This document shows, piece after piece, positions 35,258 through 44,363 of a DNA stretch of 64,000 nt. Below the pieces are notes generated by a model, which saw only the letters and a program-made list of their open reading frames with translations, was not told the origin of the DNA and searched no databases. Both the position numbers and the translations under genes were made by a program. Every line of letters begins with the position of its first letter. Position 1 is the stretch's first letter. This stretch comes from Billgrantia endophytica (GTDB lineage Bacteria > Pseudomonadota > Gammaproteobacteria > Pseudomonadales > Halomonadaceae), in contig NZ_PNRF01000031.1 of the NCBI RefSeq assembly GCF_002879615.1, forward strand, positions 1 through 64,000, read 5' to 3'.

Positions 35258-36523
35258 TCATGTCATCAGTACGCCGGCGATGGCGAGCAGATGGGCATCC
35301 TTGAAGCGGTCCGCGACCAGCTGTATCCCGACCGGCAGGCCTTCCGACGTACGATGCATCGGTAGGTTCAGGCAAGGGCCGCCCAGCAGCGTCCAGGCTC
35401 GCGAATACAGGGGGTCTCCTGTGCTGTCCAGGCCTTCGGGGGCGGCACCCGTGGCGCTGGGGGCCAGGATCGCGTCCACTCGCTCGGTGAAGTGGGCGGA
35501 GATCTCGTGCCTGGCGTGTTCGGCTGCTTGCCTCGACTGCCAGTAGCGCTCGAGAGAGAGTCGGCGTCCATCCTCCAGCAATGCCTGCAGTGGGCGACTC
35601 ATCGACTCGCCGAAGCGGATACGCTCGCTGGCCAGAGCATGGGCAGCTTCATAGGCCAGAATGACTTGCTGGTGTGTCACGAGCTCATCAAAAACCGGGC
35701 CCAGTCGCAGAGGTGTGACACTGGCCCCCTGCGCTGTCAGGCGCATCGCCGCCTCGTCGATGGCGGTCTTCACGTCGGGGGAAAGCGGCGGTGTGCTTGG
35801 CAGTGGGCAGACTGCGATGCGGATGCCGTTCAGGCTCCCGAGGCGCCGGACAGGGGCCGCGCCGGTGAGGAGGCTGAACAGGATGCAGCTGTCTTCCACG
35901 CTGCGACTGAACCATCCCACGGTATCCATCGACGGGGCCAGGGCTTTCACACCCGAAGTGCTGATCGTGCCGTGCGTCGGCTTGAAACCGACGACGCCAC
36001 AATAGCTGGCGGGACGAATGATACTGCCCACGGTCTGGGTGCCCAGGGCCACCGGAACCATGCCACTCGCCACGGCCGCGGCGGACCCGCTCGAGGAGCC
36101 GCCAGGAGTCAGCCGGGTGTCGTGGGGGTTGCGGGTCTTACTGGGCTGGAAGTAGGCGTATTCGGTGGATACCGTCTTGCCCATGGGCAGGGCGCCGAGC
36201 CGTGCAAGCTGGGTGACGATGGCGGCATCCATGTCGGACGCCGCTACGCAGTGGTAGCCCCGCGTTCCCCAGGTGGTCGGCATCCGCTGCGTGTCGATGA
36301 TGTCCTTGATGGCTACCGGCACTCCGAAGAGCGCGGGCAGTGGCCCATCCTTGGCGGGCATCGCGACAGTGGGCTCCAGCGCCAGATATTCCCAGGCCTG
36401 AATCGACGACTCGCAGGCGTCGATGCGTTCCCGGCAGGCCGCCCACCAGTCCAGAGACGATGCATTCCCGGCGGCCAGCTGCCTCTGGAAGCCTGCGATG
36501 GTCATGTTGTCCCACTCGTTCAT
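35258..36523 (-). CDS. Amidase (amidase signature family)
   Basis: The 421-residue enzyme has the Ser-Ser-Lys amidase layout: the catalytic Lys in VPVAIKDIIDTQ, and the Gly/Ser-rich motif TPGGSSSGSAAAVASGMVPV holding both serines. It hydrolyses an amide to acid and ammonia. The ATG is preceded by AAGGAG at nine bases. It is the last gene of an operon with a second amidase, RidA and a TRAP transporter. Confidence 0.87.
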   Translation of the reverse strand: MNEWDNMTIAGFQRQLAAGNASSLDWWAACRERIDACESSIQAWEYLALEPTVAMPAKDGPLPALFGVPVAIKDIIDTQRMPTTWGTRGYHCVAASDMDAAIVTQLARLGALPMGKTVSTEYAYFQPSKTRNPHDTRLTPGGSSSGSAAAVASGMVPVALGTQTVGSIIRPASYCGVVGFKPTHGTISTSGVKALAPSMDTVGWFSRSVEDSCILFSLLTGAAPVRRLGSLNGIRIAVCPLPSTPPLSPDVKTAIDEAAMRLTAQGASVTPLRLGPVFDELVTHQQVILAYEAAHALASERIRFGESMSRPLQALLEDGRRLSLERYWQSRQAAEHARHEISAHFTERVDAILAPSATGAAPEGLDSTGDPLYSRAWTLLGGPCLNLPMHRTSEGLPVGIQLVADRFKDAHLLAIAGVLMT

Positions 36524-36568
36524 GCTGGCTGTCTCCTTCCCGCTCATTCTCCTCGGGATAACGGTCGC

Positions 36569-37969
36569 TCAGGGGGCCGGCGGCTCGCCCAGGATCTCGA
36601 TACCGCTACCGAGCTGTTCTTCGATGGCTTGCCCGATGGCCAACAGCCGCGCGTCCTGCCAGGGTTCGGCCAGTACCTGTAGGCCCACGGGCATCCCCGC
36701 ACTGTCCTTGCCGACGGGTAGCGTCAGCCCGCAGAGCCCCGTGAAATTGGCGATGACGGTGTTGCGCAGTGCCTGCATGTTGGCCTTGGAGTAGGCGCCC
36801 TCGGGTTTCAGGCTCTCCAGGGTGGGTGGAGTAATGGTCACGGTGGGAGTGAGCATCGCATCCACATCGGCCAGGCGCGTCGCGGCGGTCGCGTACAACC
36901 GGTCGATCACCGAGCGGCGGCGTACGTACTCCCAGGCAGGCATGTCGTCGGCGGCCCGTACACGTGCCGCGACGTTGGGGTCCAGAGTCTCGATCATGTC
37001 GGGAAGCTCGGTATTAAGGAACGCGGCGAGTTCCGCGGCGGCGAGCCCCCCCTGCTGGAATAGCGCATAGGCCTCGTCGGTGTCGGGCAGTTCCAGAGGT
37101 ACCAGGCGTGCCCCGGCGGCCTCGAGCTGTCCAATGGCATATTGGACAGCTTCAGCGATGCCCGGGCTGCAGTCGTCCCAGAAATAGCGTTCCGGGATGC
37201 CGAAGGTGAGGTCAGCCAGTGATGGGGGGGCCGGTACCCGCGTTGAGCGGCGCGCCAATGCATCGTCGAGGGCATCGAAGGCAAAGGCCAGGTCGTCGAC
37301 CCGGTGGGCCAGCAGGCCCGGTGTATCCAGCGTGGACGACAGCGGCACGATCTGGTCCTTGGGCCAGCGTCCCGCGGTGGTCTTGAGCCCCGCTACCCCG
37401 GTCATCGAGGCGGGGATGCGCACCGAGCCGGCGGTGTCGGTACCCAGCGCCAGGCTGGCCGTGCCGCCGACCAGTGAGACCCCGGCTCCCGAACTCGAGC
37501 CTCCCGGGGTCCGGTGGGCCAGGCGGTCCCAGGGATTGCGCGGTGCCCCCCAGTGGGCATTGGTGCCAAGTCCGCCGAAGGCAAATTCCACGGTATGGGT
37601 CTTGCCCATGATGCTGGGCAGTTGAGCGAGCAGGGCGGCCATCATGGGGCCGGGTTGCTCCCAGCGCCGGGGTAGCCGTTGCGAGGAACCCGCATAGGTC
37701 GGCAGGCCTGGAACCGCGTAGATATCCTTGATTGAAACCGGAATTCCCATCAGGGCTCCGGCATCGCCACCCTGACCAAGCAGGGCATCGGTGGCACGGG
37801 CGAAGGCCAGCGCGGCCTCGCCGTTCCAGGTCAGGTAGGCATGGTCGTGGCGGCCACGGGTCTTGTAGGCCTCGATGGCCGCCTCGGCGAGTGCGGTGGC
37901 GCTCAGTGTGCCGCCGCGAAGTCCCGCATATTGCTCGCGTAGCGGTAAGCTCAGAGAAGAGAGGGTCAT
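36569..37969 (-). CDS. Amidase (amidase signature family), second copy
   Basis: The 466-residue enzyme has PVSIKDIYAVPG with the catalytic Lys and RTPGGSSSGAGVSLVGGTAS with the serine pair. It is only distantly similar to the neighbouring amidase, so the two probably act on different amides of one pathway. AGGAG precedes the ATG, 16 bases after the RidA stop. Confidence 0.87.
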   Translation of the reverse strand: MTLSSLSLPLREQYAGLRGGTLSATALAEAAIEAYKTRGRHDHAYLTWNGEAALAFARATDALLGQGGDAGALMGIPVSIKDIYAVPGLPTYAGSSQRLPRRWEQPGPMMAALLAQLPSIMGKTHTVEFAFGGLGTNAHWGAPRNPWDRLAHRTPGGSSSGAGVSLVGGTASLALGTDTAGSVRIPASMTGVAGLKTTAGRWPKDQIVPLSSTLDTPGLLAHRVDDLAFAFDALDDALARRSTRVPAPPSLADLTFGIPERYFWDDCSPGIAEAVQYAIGQLEAAGARLVPLELPDTDEAYALFQQGGLAAAELAAFLNTELPDMIETLDPNVAARVRAADDMPAWEYVRRRSVIDRLYATAATRLADVDAMLTPTVTITPPTLESLKPEGAYSKANMQALRNTVIANFTGLCGLTLPVGKDSAGMPVGLQVLAEPWQDARLLAIGQAIEEQLGSGIEILGEPPAP

Positions 37970-37985
37970 GGCGTGCTCCTGGGTG

Positions 37986-38456
37986 TCAGTCGCGAATCTC
38001 GAAGATCGATTCGACCTCGACCGCCGCATTGCCCGGCAGCGTGGCCACACCGATCGCCGTGCGGGCATGGCGTCCCGCTTCGCCGAACAGGTCGATGAAC
38101 AGTTCCGAGGCGCCGTTGATGACCAGCGGCACGTCGTGGAAGCCCGGTGCGACGTTGACGAACCCGTTCATGCGCACGCAGCGCACCACCCGGGCCATGT
38201 CGCCATCCACCGCGTTGCTGAGTGAGGCCAGAAGGTTCAAGGCGCAGGCCTGGGCGGCAAGCTTGCCGGTTTCCAGGTCGAACTCCGCGCCCACTTTTCC
38301 CGGGTAGAGCACGTCGCCGTCCCGTTCGCAGATCTGTCCGGCCAGGAACAGCTGGTTGCCAAGCCGTGACCAGGGCAGGAAGGCGCCTCGTGGCCGGGGA
38401 ATGTCGGGCAGGGAAAGGCCGCGTGCCGCCACGGCATCCACAATGGTGTGTGTCAT
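37986..38456 (-). CDS. RidA family protein
   Basis: The 156-residue protein has the RidA/YjgF fold, with LFLAGQI near residue 37 and HARTAIGVATLPGNAAVEVE near residues 128-147, including the conserved Arg that binds the substrate carboxylate. RidA proteins hydrolyse reactive enamines/imines to ketones. In an amidase operon it probably clears an unsaturated amino or carbamate intermediate. Confidence 0.85.
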   Translation of the reverse strand: MTHTIVDAVAARGLSLPDIPRPRGAFLPWSRLGNQLFLAGQICERDGDVLYPGKVGAEFDLETGKLAAQACALNLLASLSNAVDGDMARVVRCVRMNGFVNVAPGFHDVPLVINGASELFIDLFGEAGRHARTAIGVATLPGNAAVEVESIFEIRD

Positions 38457-38558
38457 TTTCTGTTGTCCTTGTAGTGAGTTCGCACGTTTGGGTGTCGATT
38501 CGTCTCGGGCAGTTGCTCGGTCGCTTGTGATGCACTCGCTTGCATGTCCCGTATCTCC

Positions 38559-39833
38559 TCAGTAGAGCAGTGATGGTAGCCAGGTGCTGAGCCATGGCAC
38601 GTAGGTGATGACGATCAGCGCAACCAGCATGATCAGGATCAGGGGGATACAGGCTTTGAAGACCTCCAGGAGAGGCATTTTCGAGATGGCCATGGCAACG
38701 AAAAGGTTCAGGCCGACCGGGGGAGTGATCATGCCGACGGAAAAGTTGACCAGGGTGATGATGCCGAAGTGCACGGGGTCCACGCCCACTTGGGCGGCGA
38801 TCGGCTGCAAGAGCGGAGACAGCACGATGATCGCCGAGGCACTGTCGAGGAAGAAGCCGGCGATAATCATCACGACGTTCAAGAGCGCCATTACCTGAAG
38901 TGGGTCATCGGTCATGGACAGCACCTGGCTCGCCAGTTGAGTCGGGGTGCCGGTGATCGCCAGGAGCCAGGAGAAGGCGGAGGCACCCGCCGTAATCAGA
39001 AGAAGGGTGGCCGAGACCAGGCCGGCATTGCGCAGGGTGCCGAACAGGTCATGCAGGCCGATTGTCCGATAGACGGCCATGCCGACGAACAGGCCGTACA
39101 TGCAGGCGACCGCGGCGGACTCGGTGGGAGTAAAGATGCCGGTATAGATGCCACCCAGCAGGATGACGGGGAGGCCCAGGCCCCAGGCGGCAGCCTTGAA
39201 CGCCGCGCCGATCTCTCGTAATGATGGGAACGGTGCACGTTCATACTTCTTGAAGGAGGCGTAGATCATGCAGTAGGCGATCAGCAGCGAGCCGATGAGG
39301 ATGGCAGGCAGCAAGCCAGCGGCAAACAGCCGGCCTACCGAGGTGCCGGTCACCGAACCATAGATGATCAGGGCGATGCTGGGCGGGACGATAGGGCCCA
39401 GAGTGCCTGACGTGGCGATCAAGCCGATGGCGAATCGCTTGTCGTAGCCGGCGGCCACCAGGGCCGGAAACATGATGGTGCCGATGGCCACTACCGTCGC
39501 GGGGCTGGACCCCGAGATGGACCCGAAGAACAGGCACGACAGCACGGTAGCGGCAGCCAACCCGCCGGGTACCCATCCGACCAGGGCCTTGGCCAGGTTG
39601 ATGAGGCGTTCCGACAACCCCCCGATGCGCATCAGTTCGGCGGCCAGAATGAAAAACGGAATGGCCATCAGCGAAAAATTGTTCATTCCCGTGAACATGC
39701 GCATTGGCACAATCACAGGGCTGGTGGTGCCGAAGAACTCGATGGCCAGGAAGACGGAGAAGGCCAGTGCCGCGAAGATAGGCAATCCCAGCAGCAACAC
39801 TGCAAAGAAGATGGGAAGAAGTGCCGTGATCAT
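38559..39833 (-). CDS. TRAP transporter large permease (DctM family)
   Basis: The 424-residue membrane protein has about 12 helices, with PFFILAAELMRIGGLSERLI and SISGSSPATVVAIGTIMFPA near the first half and GMITPPVGLNLFVAMAISK near the C terminus, which are DctM signatures. It forms the Na+-driven transport channel together with the small DctQ subunit encoded 15 bases upstream. Confidence 0.93.
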   Translation of the reverse strand: MITALLPIFFAVLLLGLPIFAALAFSVFLAIEFFGTTSPVIVPMRMFTGMNNFSLMAIPFFILAAELMRIGGLSERLINLAKALVGWVPGGLAAATVLSCLFFGSISGSSPATVVAIGTIMFPALVAAGYDKRFAIGLIATSGTLGPIVPPSIALIIYGSVTGTSVGRLFAAGLLPAILIGSLLIAYCMIYASFKKYERAPFPSLREIGAAFKAAAWGLGLPVILLGGIYTGIFTPTESAAVACMYGLFVGMAVYRTIGLHDLFGTLRNAGLVSATLLLITAGASAFSWLLAITGTPTQLASQVLSMTDDPLQVMALLNVVMIIAGFFLDSASAIIVLSPLLQPIAAQVGVDPVHFGIITLVNFSVGMITPPVGLNLFVAMAISKMPLLEVFKACIPLILIMLVALIVITYVPWLSTWLPSLLY

Positions 39834-39848
39834 GAGGAACTCCAGTCG

Positions 39849-40370
39849 TTAGACGAGCTTGTCTTTCTCGGCGGCTAGCTCCGCGGAGAGGCTGACCGGT
39901 GGCTTGGTCCAGGCTTCGTGGATTACCCACAGGTAGCGAATTATCAATAGGACGCCCGACACGCCGATAGGCAGGTAGAACCAGGCCATGGGCAAGCGTA
40001 GAGCGGCGGTCAACTGGCCCCGTCCAAGCGTGCTGAAGTAGAGCTGGAAACCGTAGAACGTCAGAAAACCGGCAAAGGCGATGCCCAGCAGCGCGGCAAT
40101 GATGTGCAGCCAGCGGTTGATGAAAGGGGGAGCGAGCGCATTCAGTACGTCGACGGAAATATGCACGCCGTGGCGCACCCCCATGCTGGCACCGACGAAG
40201 CTCATGCAGATGATGGAGTAGATCACGACTTCCTCGGCCCAGAAGAGCGAACCGTTGAAGCCATAGCGATAGACGACTTGGATGGTGGTGAGGATGGTCG
40301 CGATCGACATGAACACGACCATCGCCACGCTTTCCAAGCGATCAAGTAGTTTATTGAGCGCTTCGAACAT
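39849..40370 (-). CDS. TRAP transporter small permease (DctQ family)
   Basis: The 173-residue protein has four helices and the DctQ motif WAEEVVIYSIICMSFVGASM followed by GVRHGVHISVDVL. It couples the binding protein to the large permease. Confidence 0.92.
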   Translation of the reverse strand: MFEALNKLLDRLESVAMVVFMSIATILTTIQVVYRYGFNGSLFWAEEVVIYSIICMSFVGASMGVRHGVHISVDVLNALAPPFINRWLHIIAALLGIAFAGFLTFYGFQLYFSTLGRGQLTAALRLPMAWFYLPIGVSGVLLIIRYLWVIHEAWTKPPVSLSAELAAEKDKLV

Positions 40371-40414
40371 GGTAAGTCCACTAGGTTAGTAGAGGCGTCG
40401 AGTGAATCCTGGTA

Positions 40415-41416
40415 TCAGTAGTCGATACCCACCACGTCATACACCTTGTGCAGGAGGTCGGTGGTGACCACGCTCTCGTATTCCTGATGCACCGCCATGC
40501 TCGCTTCGATGAACGCCTCGCGAGCCTCCGGCGTGATCTCGGTGATCTCGATCTCGTCGCGGATAGCTTCCATAATCTGCTCTTCATCCTGCTGCGTCAG
40601 CTCACGTGAGGCGGTACGACCGTTGTCGAAGGCCTCGATCATCACCTCCTGTAGATCCTCGGGCAGTGATTCCCAGGCGTCGCGGTTTATTACCGTGGCG
40701 TAGGCGTGGTAGGCATGGTTGGTCAGCGAGAGATAGTCCTGCACCTCGTGGAAGCGCATGGTGTAGATGTTGGCCAGAGGGTTCTCCTGGCCGGCGACGA
40801 CGCCCTGTTGCAGGGCGTTGTACACTTCGGTGAAGGCCATGGCGGTGGCGTTGGCACCGAAGTTCTCATAGGTGGAGATGATGATGGGGGCCTGCATGGT
40901 GCGTATGCGGATTCTTTGCAGATCCTCGGGGCCCTCGATGGGGCGCTCATCGTTGGTCATGTGACGGAAGCCGGCGCCCCAGAAATTCGCCGCGTACATA
41001 TTGTGGTCGTGCAGCGTGTCGAGGATCTCGCGGCCCACCTCGCCATCCAGCACTTCGACCATGGTGTCGTAGTCGGGAAGCAGGAAGGGCAGGTCGAGGA
41101 TTTGCATGCGCGGCTCGAAGTTGCCCAATGTTGCGGTCGGCGGAATGCCGATATCGACCAGCCCCATCTGGATCTGCTCGATGATCTCCACGTCACCGCC
41201 GACCTGGGCGGCGGGCAACACATTGATTTGAATTCTGCCGTCGGACTTTTCCTCGACCTCCTCCTTGAAGCGAAGTGCTGCCTGACCGTTCGGCGTATCC
41301 TCGATCAGCACGTGTGCGAAGCTGAAGGTGTACTCGGCCGCATGGGCCTGGCTCATGCCAAAGGTGGCCGCCGCCATCGCGGCCACCAGTGATACCTTGG
41401 TCAGTGTATGGTTCAT
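40415..41416 (-). CDS. TRAP transporter substrate-binding protein (DctP family)
   Basis: The 333-residue protein has a signal peptide (AAATFGMSQAHAAEY) and DctP motifs: RFKEEVEEKSDGRIQINVLP, GDVEIIEQIQMGLVDIG, and RIRTMQAPIIIS with the Arg that binds the ligand carboxylate. The conserved Arg indicates an organic acid. The operon context suggests an acid amide or ureido acid. It is the first gene, facing a FadR-type regulator. Confidence 0.92.
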   Translation of the reverse strand: MNHTLTKVSLVAAMAAATFGMSQAHAAEYTFSFAHVLIEDTPNGQAALRFKEEVEEKSDGRIQINVLPAAQVGGDVEIIEQIQMGLVDIGIPPTATLGNFEPRMQILDLPFLLPDYDTMVEVLDGEVGREILDTLHDHNMYAANFWGAGFRHMTNDERPIEGPEDLQRIRIRTMQAPIIISTYENFGANATAMAFTEVYNALQQGVVAGQENPLANIYTMRFHEVQDYLSLTNHAYHAYATVINRDAWESLPEDLQEVMIEAFDNGRTASRELTQQDEEQIMEAIRDEIEITEITPEAREAFIEASMAVHQEYESVVTTDLLHKVYDVVGIDY

Positions 41417-41588
41417 TTTCAGCACCTTGTTGGTTTATTGGTGTGCATCTTGGTGTCGTCAGGGTTCTTGGCCTCGCGGTGACTCGTCTTGCGCGCACTC
41501 AAGCCGATCATCGGCCGGCAGGACACCAGCCGCTGTGGCATCGTCTCGTGTCGACGTGGTTCGTGATCCCACTGACAGAACTGGTGTG

Positions 41589-41605
41589 CAGACATCTGAT
41601 GTCTG
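41589..41605. promoter_or_regulatory. Palindromic operator candidate between dctP and the FadR-type gene
   Basis: CAGACAT-CTG-ATGTCTG is a perfect 7-bp inverted repeat with a 3-bp spacer, in the 330-base divergent region. GntR/FadR-subfamily proteins bind short palindromes of this size. The assignment is inferred from position. Confidence 0.5.
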
Positions 41606-41746
41606 ACGTCATGCTAGACTGATGATCGAATCCTTTGCAAGACGGAAATGGCAGCCTGTCACCTCGGACGGCCTGTCAAGGCGTAATCTATTGACCTGTC
41701 GATGATTTGCTGTCAGCAGTTTCCTATAACACAACGAGATGCCTGC

Positions 41747-42478
41747 ATGAGTTTGAAACGTCAGCCCAACGTACCTTCCACATCCCTTGAGAGATTTGGC
41801 AGTTCCATTGACCGCAGCTCGGTTGCCCTGCAACTCCTCGAGCGCATAAAGGGAGCCCTCATCAATGGAGAGCTCAAGCCTGGAGACTACTTGCCATCGG
41901 AAACCGAACTGACTCAAAGCCTGGGCATTGGCAAGTCCAGCGTTCGGGAAGCCATCAAGATGCTGCAGGCCGTCGGTATCGTGGAGGTGAGGCGCGGGCA
42001 GGGCACCATGATCCGCCGCGAGCCCGGCGACCCGCTGGTGGACCCCATGGCATTCGGCATGATCCTGGCACGAGGCATGACCCGCGACGTACTCGAGTTC
42101 CGGCGCATGTTTGAGCCTGCATACACGCTCCAGGCCATGCAGAACGCAATGCCGGAGGACCATGCCCGAATCCGGCAGACCATCGAGGCCTTGGAGGCAG
42201 CGATCGTGAACGGTGAGCAGACTGCCCGACACGACATGGCTTTCCATCGGGCGATTCTGCATGCCACCCACAACCCGATGACCATCCGGGTGGGGGAGAC
42301 GCTGATACAGCTCATCGAGGCGGCATTGGAAACTTCCATGCAGACCCTGCCGGCAGTGGCCCTCAAGGACCACAGGGCGATCTATGCGGCGTTTCAGGCT
42401 GGCGATACAGAGGCCGTCAAGTCGGCCATCGAGGTGAGCAGCAAGAGTTGGGAAACCAACCTCACCTATATCGATTGA
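41747..42478 (+). CDS. FadR/GntR family transcriptional regulator
   Basis: The 243-residue regulator has an N-terminal winged helix (ERIKGALINGELKPGDYLPS, ETELTQSLGIGKSSVREAIK, VEVRRGQGTMI) and a C-terminal all-helical FCD domain with metal-ligand residues (RMFEP, HDMAFHRAI, ALKDHRAIYAAF). It is divergent from the TRAP/amidase operon. Its last 26 codons and its downstream region are duplicated 9.3 kb away. Confidence 0.9.
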   Translation: MSLKRQPNVPSTSLERFGSSIDRSSVALQLLERIKGALINGELKPGDYLPSETELTQSLGIGKSSVREAIKMLQAVGIVEVRRGQGTMIRREPGDPLVDPMAFGMILARGMTRDVLEFRRMFEPAYTLQAMQNAMPEDHARIRQTIEALEAAIVNGEQTARHDMAFHRAILHATHNPMTIRVGETLIQLIEAALETSMQTLPAVALKDHRAIYAAFQAGDTEAVKSAIEVSSKSWETNLTYID

Positions 42479-42561
42479 TGGAACCGCTGGGAAAAGGCGC
42501 CTGCGGCGCCAGTCGCGATGGGTACCAGCGCTCCTACAGGCTGGAAAAAGCCGCTGTTGGA
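42400..42561 (+). repeat. Left copy of a 162-bp direct repeat flanking the tartrate island
   Basis: The repeat covers the last 26 codons of the FadR-type gene plus about 83 bases of REP-like sequence. It matches 51674-51835 with one visible mismatch (C against G at the 142nd base). This copy stops in the middle of a REP element, where IS110-related sequence begins. Confidence 0.9.
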
Positions 42562-42565
42562 AATG

Positions 42566-42656
42566 GGATGGACCCGTCCCCCCATGTGCCAAGATGGGTT
42601 TAACGCCATCTGGGTGCATAGGGCACTACACGGCATCCTGAAAGGAGGGTCCATCC
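42566..42656 (+). ncRNA. Structured leader of the IS110-family element (candidate guide RNA region)
   Basis: GGATGGACCC at the left and GGGTCCATCC directly before the transposase ATG are exact inverted repeats enclosing about 70 non-coding bases. IS110-family elements encode a bridge RNA next to the transposase. Whether this short leader is one is an inference. Confidence 0.35.
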
Positions 42657-43247
42657 ATGAAACAGATTAGCATCGTCGGGATTGATCTCGCCAAGCATGT
42701 CTTTCAACTTCATGCGGTCGATGCCCACGGCCACCGAGTCTTCCGCAAGACGGTTCAGCGCGATCAATTACGACGCGAACTGGCTCAGCTACCGCCTTGC
42801 CTGGTGGCCATGGAAGCCTGTGGTGGCGCCCACTATTGGGCCCGTGAAGCCCAGGACCTGGGGCATGAGGCCCAACTGCTGCCGCCCCAATGCGTCAAGC
42901 CCTTCGTGTCAGGGCACAAGAACGATGCCCGGGACGCGGCCGGCATTGCCGAAGCCGCCGCACGACCGGCGACCCCGCGAGTCACGATCAAGACCCCGAC
43001 GCAACAGACGCTACAGGCCATCCATCGCGTACGCTCCCGGCTCTCTCGGGAGCGCACGGCCGTGGGCAACGAACTGCGGGGTCTGCTGGGGGAATTCGGC
43101 ATCATCATCCGCCAGGGACACGCGGTAATTCGCCAGGGCCTGGTGCGCGCCTTGATCGATGAACAGCGACCGGCGCTTGGCGAGGAGCTGTGCTTACTGA
43201 TGGATAACTGGAAAGGTATATGGAGCTCTCCTCGTTTACCAGTATGA
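42657..43247 (+). pseudogene. IS110-family transposase, truncated
   Basis: The 196-residue frame starts KQISIVGIDLAKHVFQLHAV, the first acidic motif of the RuvC-like DEDD domain. It continues with ACGGAHYWAREAQDLGHEA, KPFVSGHKNDARDAAGIAEA and IHRVRSRLSRERTAVGNELR. The C-terminal domain with the catalytic Ser is missing: homology ends near 43200, so this copy is inactive. About 210 bases without a clear gene follow before the GntR gene. Confidence 0.85.
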
Positions 43248-43461
43248 GGCGCCTCTTTGGCTCACTGGAGAGCAAATGGTCGGGCGGTCAACGCTATAGA
43301 GCCCACGAGGTGGCACGACGTGACGTGATTTTGGATACAGCAGCTGCCGCTTCATTCATCCTTAGACTACCGGATTTCAAGGGAGGTCGAGCTAACAGCT
43401 GCGGCTTGGGAATGTGTCTTCTATAAGTTTAACAGAGCATCATATTCCTTGAATGTATAAG

Positions 43462-44253
43462 CTATTTTTCAGCCTTAACATAAGCCTCTGGAGAAGAAAG
43501 AGATGTTGTCGATGACGACAAATTCTTGGGACGTTTAATGGAGGAGGTATATGTGTATCGGCTCGATGGATGTATGCTAATTGCCATTAATAACAATGAG
43601 TTATGAGTGTCGTAGTAATGGCGTGTTATTTCTAAACCATATTCTTCCGACAAACAGTTTAATGCTTTTGCTGTATCGCGTGAAATTCCTACTGCTCGAA
43701 TGGATTGACGTATCTCATCTATTGTGACGCCGTAGTCTTCGCAGATTTTATTCACCACAAGCCCTGAATATCCATGCACTTTTTCTGCTACTGTTGCGTA
43801 AGCACTGTCAATATAGATTTCGGTTAAACATATCGGTGTCTGCTGTTGTCCGCTCTCGTAGCGAAGTGTCGTCACGTGTGCCCAGCGTCGACCAGGCTTA
43901 TCATCGAGCCGACTGGCCAATTCATAATCCGCCACGATAGTTTCAACCTGTATTACCTCTCGTATAGTAGCAGAGTTGTAATAAACCAAATCTTCCACCG
44001 TAGTAGCTGACGGATTGTATCCCGAGCTAGGGCGAACAGAATCTACTCTTGTTCCCACCCCTTTATGCCGAGAGACCAGGCCAAGTAACACAAGCTGATT
44101 GAGAGCCGCCCGAGCGGTGGCGCGGCTGACACTATGCTGCTCTGCCATTTCGCTCTCGGTAGGGAGGTAGCTGCCCAGCGGATAGAGCCCATCGCTGATT
44201 TCTTTCACGTAGCGGGATGCCAGCTGGGCATACAAAGGTCGTTGTTTAGCCAT
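43462..44253 (-). CDS. GntR family regulator with UTRA domain (HutC subfamily)
   Basis: The 263-residue protein has an N-terminal winged helix (PLYAQLASRYVKEISDGLYP, LPTESEMAEQHSVSRATARA, GVGTRV) and a UTRA effector domain (about 90-235; PICLTEIYIDSAYA, YGVTIDEIRQSI). It is divergent from the TRAP/tartrate operon. A perfect palindrome lies between them, so it is most probably the local repressor that responds to the pathway substrate. Confidence 0.88.
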   Translation of the reverse strand: MAKQRPLYAQLASRYVKEISDGLYPLGSYLPTESEMAEQHSVSRATARAALNQLVLLGLVSRHKGVGTRVDSVRPSSGYNPSATTVEDLVYYNSATIREVIQVETIVADYELASRLDDKPGRRWAHVTTLRYESGQQQTPICLTEIYIDSAYATVAEKVHGYSGLVVNKICEDYGVTIDEIRQSIRAVGISRDTAKALNCLSEEYGLEITRHYYDTHNSLLLMAISIHPSSRYTYTSSIKRPKNLSSSTTSLSSPEAYVKAEK

Positions 44254-44317
44254 ATCGTGGAGCCTTGCTCAGGATGTGTAGGCCCAAAGTATCATTGCGG
44301 CACCTTCAGGGCTATGT

Positions 44318-44337
44318 GACTTTGTACGTACAAAGTC
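44318..44337. promoter_or_regulatory. 20-bp perfect palindromic operator
   Basis: GACTTTGTACGTACAAAGTC is fully self-complementary and lies between the divergent GntR and TRAP genes. The TTGTAC/GTACAA core resembles HutC-type operators. A further GTACAA half-site follows about 15 bases downstream. Confidence 0.8.
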
Positions 44338-44363
44338 ATTTATGCGTACAAGAGAGGGGCCCG

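Noticed and set aside
43220..43426. A 68-residue frame after the IS110 fragment
   Set aside because: It overlaps the truncated transposase junction and shows no conserved motif or convincing start.
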